Source: Nereocystis luetkeana (Eukaryota; Sar; Phaeophyceae; Laminariales; Laminariaceae). Taken from it: a stretch of DNA of 64,000 nt. Position numbers and translations under genes: made by a program. The stretch spans positions 10,921,260 to 10,985,259 of the forward strand of contig JARUPZ010000005.1 in the NCBI GenBank assembly GCA_031213475.1, given 5' to 3'. The notes under the pieces are model-generated. The model was not told the origin of the DNA. It ran no database searches and saw only the letters and a program-made list of their open reading frames with translations. Of this stretch, positions 62,321 through 64,000 are shown one piece after another (within the stretch, counting starts at the first letter, position 1; each line of letters starts with the position of its first letter).

Positions 62321-63130
62321 CTGGGATAAAACTAGTAGTGGTCCGGTGTCTGTTGCGTGCCGTGCGAAAAAATGCGATATTTGCGCGAATATATGCCCGA
62401 ATGTCAAGTAACAAAGTGCGTTTAAACGCCTCCCGAACCTCAAAATGGCGTGTATCCGGATAATAATATAATTCCTTTTTTTGTTCTACTCCTCCAGGCG
62501 AAATAGAAAATATGCCTAAAACACACAATTAATTCGCCTACGTCGAGTTCAAAAATGGGGCTTAATTGTTTTGTCGCCAAAGACGAATTTGAAAAACACA
62601 GTCAGTTACAAAAAAAAACGCCTACGGCGAACAAGAAAGGCCTCAACAAACAGTTTTCGGGTCTGAGGTCAAAAACGTTGCGCGCCCAAAATCGCGTGTT
62701 GCGCTGTGCGCAACCCGGGCCCTCGGCGGCCGTTGCGGAAAATGGCAATTTTGACCAAACTGTTGCGCTACCACCGCAGCAATAGCGCAAGAGCAAATTA
62801 TATCCCTGGCCCGTACGGCTGCCTTATACTTAACACTAGCGTCGTTGGCAGGGCTACTGCCTCACAATACTACGCAACAGCACCACAGGCCTTAAACTTT
62901 TGTATGTGTGTGCACTCGTACACATATAATATATATCACGAGTACCTCCTGGTAGCGTGGCAAACCTATATCATCAGTAATACTCATATCGCGGATATAT
63001 ATGTAGATCAACATCTGGCAGCACATACATGTAATAATTCGTACTACGTACCAAGGAGGTACTGGTGAGCATGGAGAATAAAAAAATAGTATCTACAACA
63101 ACAACAGCAGCAGTATTTACTGCAGCGCAC
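62320..63130. other. No gene recognised between the two repeat F copies
   Basis: A 76-codon plus frame (62555-62785) and palindromic TTGCGC/GCGCAA motifs are present; neither could be assigned. Confidence 0.3.
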
Positions 63131-63136
63131 GTTTAA

Positions 63137-63225
63137 CCCTTTTAGAACTGCAGTCCCATTTTGGGGACAAACCAGTCAAATTTCAAGTAAGTTGTCCCCA
63201 AAACGGGACTGCAGTGCTAAAAGGG
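63137..63225. mobile_element. MITE-B copy with perfect TTAA duplication (89 bp)
   Basis: CCCTTTTAGAACTGCAGTCC...GGGACTGCAGTGCTAAAAGGG with TTAA on both sides (63133-63136, 63226-63229). TTAA target and CCCTTT ends are the hallmark of piggyBac-type elements. Confidence 0.88.
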
Positions 63226-63248
63226 TTAAACGCAGTGTAGTACGTGAT

Positions 63249-63685
63249 GAAAATCATGCAGAAGATATCTCCAGTATTCCTCCCGGACCGGTTCGAAGCA
63301 TAGTACGTATTACGAAGTTTCGGGGTTTTTTTTTCCCCTTTCCGAGAAAAAAAAGTGTGGCACGACAAGCAAGCACGTAGAGAAACCAAAGCACGCGAAG
63401 AAAGCAAAGACCCCGTAGAAGCGATGACGGAGGGGTGTTATGATATCCCTGTTGCGGCATTGTGGTTTGTAGCAATCGCCCCCTTATCATACCTGGCAGG
63501 CGTTATCGCCTGCCTTTCCGATGAGCGCCTCGCCCCTTCGTTCAGAGGGCATCCATCAATAAATAGCGAGGCAAGCAGCAAATATACCATCAACCATCGT
63601 CAAGCACCTCGTGTGAGTGACCAGAGCAGAGCCAAAGGCATCACACTCTGCCATTAATAGCAGTAGTCGGCCCCTAGGCCCTTAC
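63249..63685 (+). repeat. Dispersed repeat F, copy 2
   Basis: Homologous in order to 61890-62320, with several small insertions and deletions. Confidence 0.65.
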
Positions 63686-63814
63686 TGCCTTACACTTAAT
63701 AACAGGGAGCGAAGACAACACATTTTAAATGGAGTATCGTTGATAAAGCATAACACAGAGATAGCTATATTAAAATTTATAGAGACCTTTTTTGTGCAGA
63801 AGTTTGTTCCTTTG

Positions 63815-63930
63815 TACGGGGATTTCTTCGTTCAGGAATGCCTTGAGTGATCAACGTTGAAGCTCATGCTGCACATTTTATTGCCGGGTTTATTGTCGGA
63901 TGGCAAGCAAGCATGATAATAATGAATGAC
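63815..63930. repeat. Fragment shared (inverted) with 49.0-49.5 kb
   Basis: GGGGATTTCTTCGTTCAGGA, TGATCAACGTTGAAGCT and ATTGTCGGATGGC match, inverted, AGCTTCAACGTTGATCATTC..GAAGAAATCCCC (49421-49467) and GCCATCCGACAAT (49023-49035). The 49-kb copy has about 0.37 kb extra between them. Confidence 0.6.
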
Positions 63931-64000
63931 GACTATTATAATAAATAGTCGTCGTAGGCTCGCTGTGCGCGAGGCAAATGCCTTCATAATCGCGTGAAAA

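Overview
The window is nuclear DNA from a eukaryote with large introns and a very repeat-rich genome. The best guess is a photosynthetic stramenopile, probably a brown alga or close relative. Two things suggest this. The gene on the left encodes an N-terminal signal peptide followed by an ATGF/ASAFAP-like motif, typical of plastid targeting in algae with secondary red plastids, fused to a CYP74-clan-like cytochrome P450. The genome style (GT-AG introns of 0.5-7 kb packed with mobile elements) also fits. No rRNA gene, CRISPR array, bacterial operon or stand-alone tRNA gene is visible.

Layout. (1) 2.1-12.6 kb, minus strand: four joined exons (325 codons, reading frame preserved across every junction) of a P450-like gene. 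Its haem-binding C-terminus lies beyond the left edge. The introns hold MITEs, a triply nested transposon stack (7.9-9.0 kb) and retroposon tails. (2) 13.5-31 kb: no securely identified gene. It holds two elements with terminal inverted repeats and internal direct repeats (14.7-16.1 and 16.1-18.0 kb), a 0.85-kb element with homologues at 6.4 kb and at the window start, a tRNA-derived SINE (23.5 kb), 18-bp and 17-bp minisatellites (26.1-27.1 kb) and a degenerate LINE (27.1-28.5 kb). (3) 31.08-44.46 kb, plus strand: eight exons of a WD40 gene whose product closely resembles THOC3/TEX1 of the THO mRNA-export complex; its first exon(s) were not found. (4) 41.7-43.5 kb, in the last intron of THOC3: a LINE with reverse-transcriptase motifs, split by a MITE. 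(5) 44.5-64 kb: mostly mobile DNA. It includes an 8.1-kb LTR retrotransposon with same-length, apparently identical 541-bp LTRs and a 4-bp target duplication inside a SINE, two copies of a LINE ending in (AC)n, a 64-bp satellite and tRNA-derived SINEs.

Most interesting signals. First, the 9-mer TACCTGGTA/TACCAGGTA and the 8-mer TATTAATA are hugely over-represented. Copies of one repeat family with and without them show that they arise as micro-insertions of CCTGG/CCAGG or TTAA with duplication of a TA. TTAA is exactly the excision footprint expected from the TA-inserting MITE family here, whose ends are TTACGG...CCGTAA; CCWGG would be the footprint of a second, unseen mariner-like family. Second, a LINE and a SINE-like family share a 3' terminus GAGTAC(A/G) followed by poly(C), rather than the usual poly(A).

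Limits: everything was read by eye. Exon borders rest on GT-AG sites, phase consistency and recalled family similarity; no alignment or database search was run.
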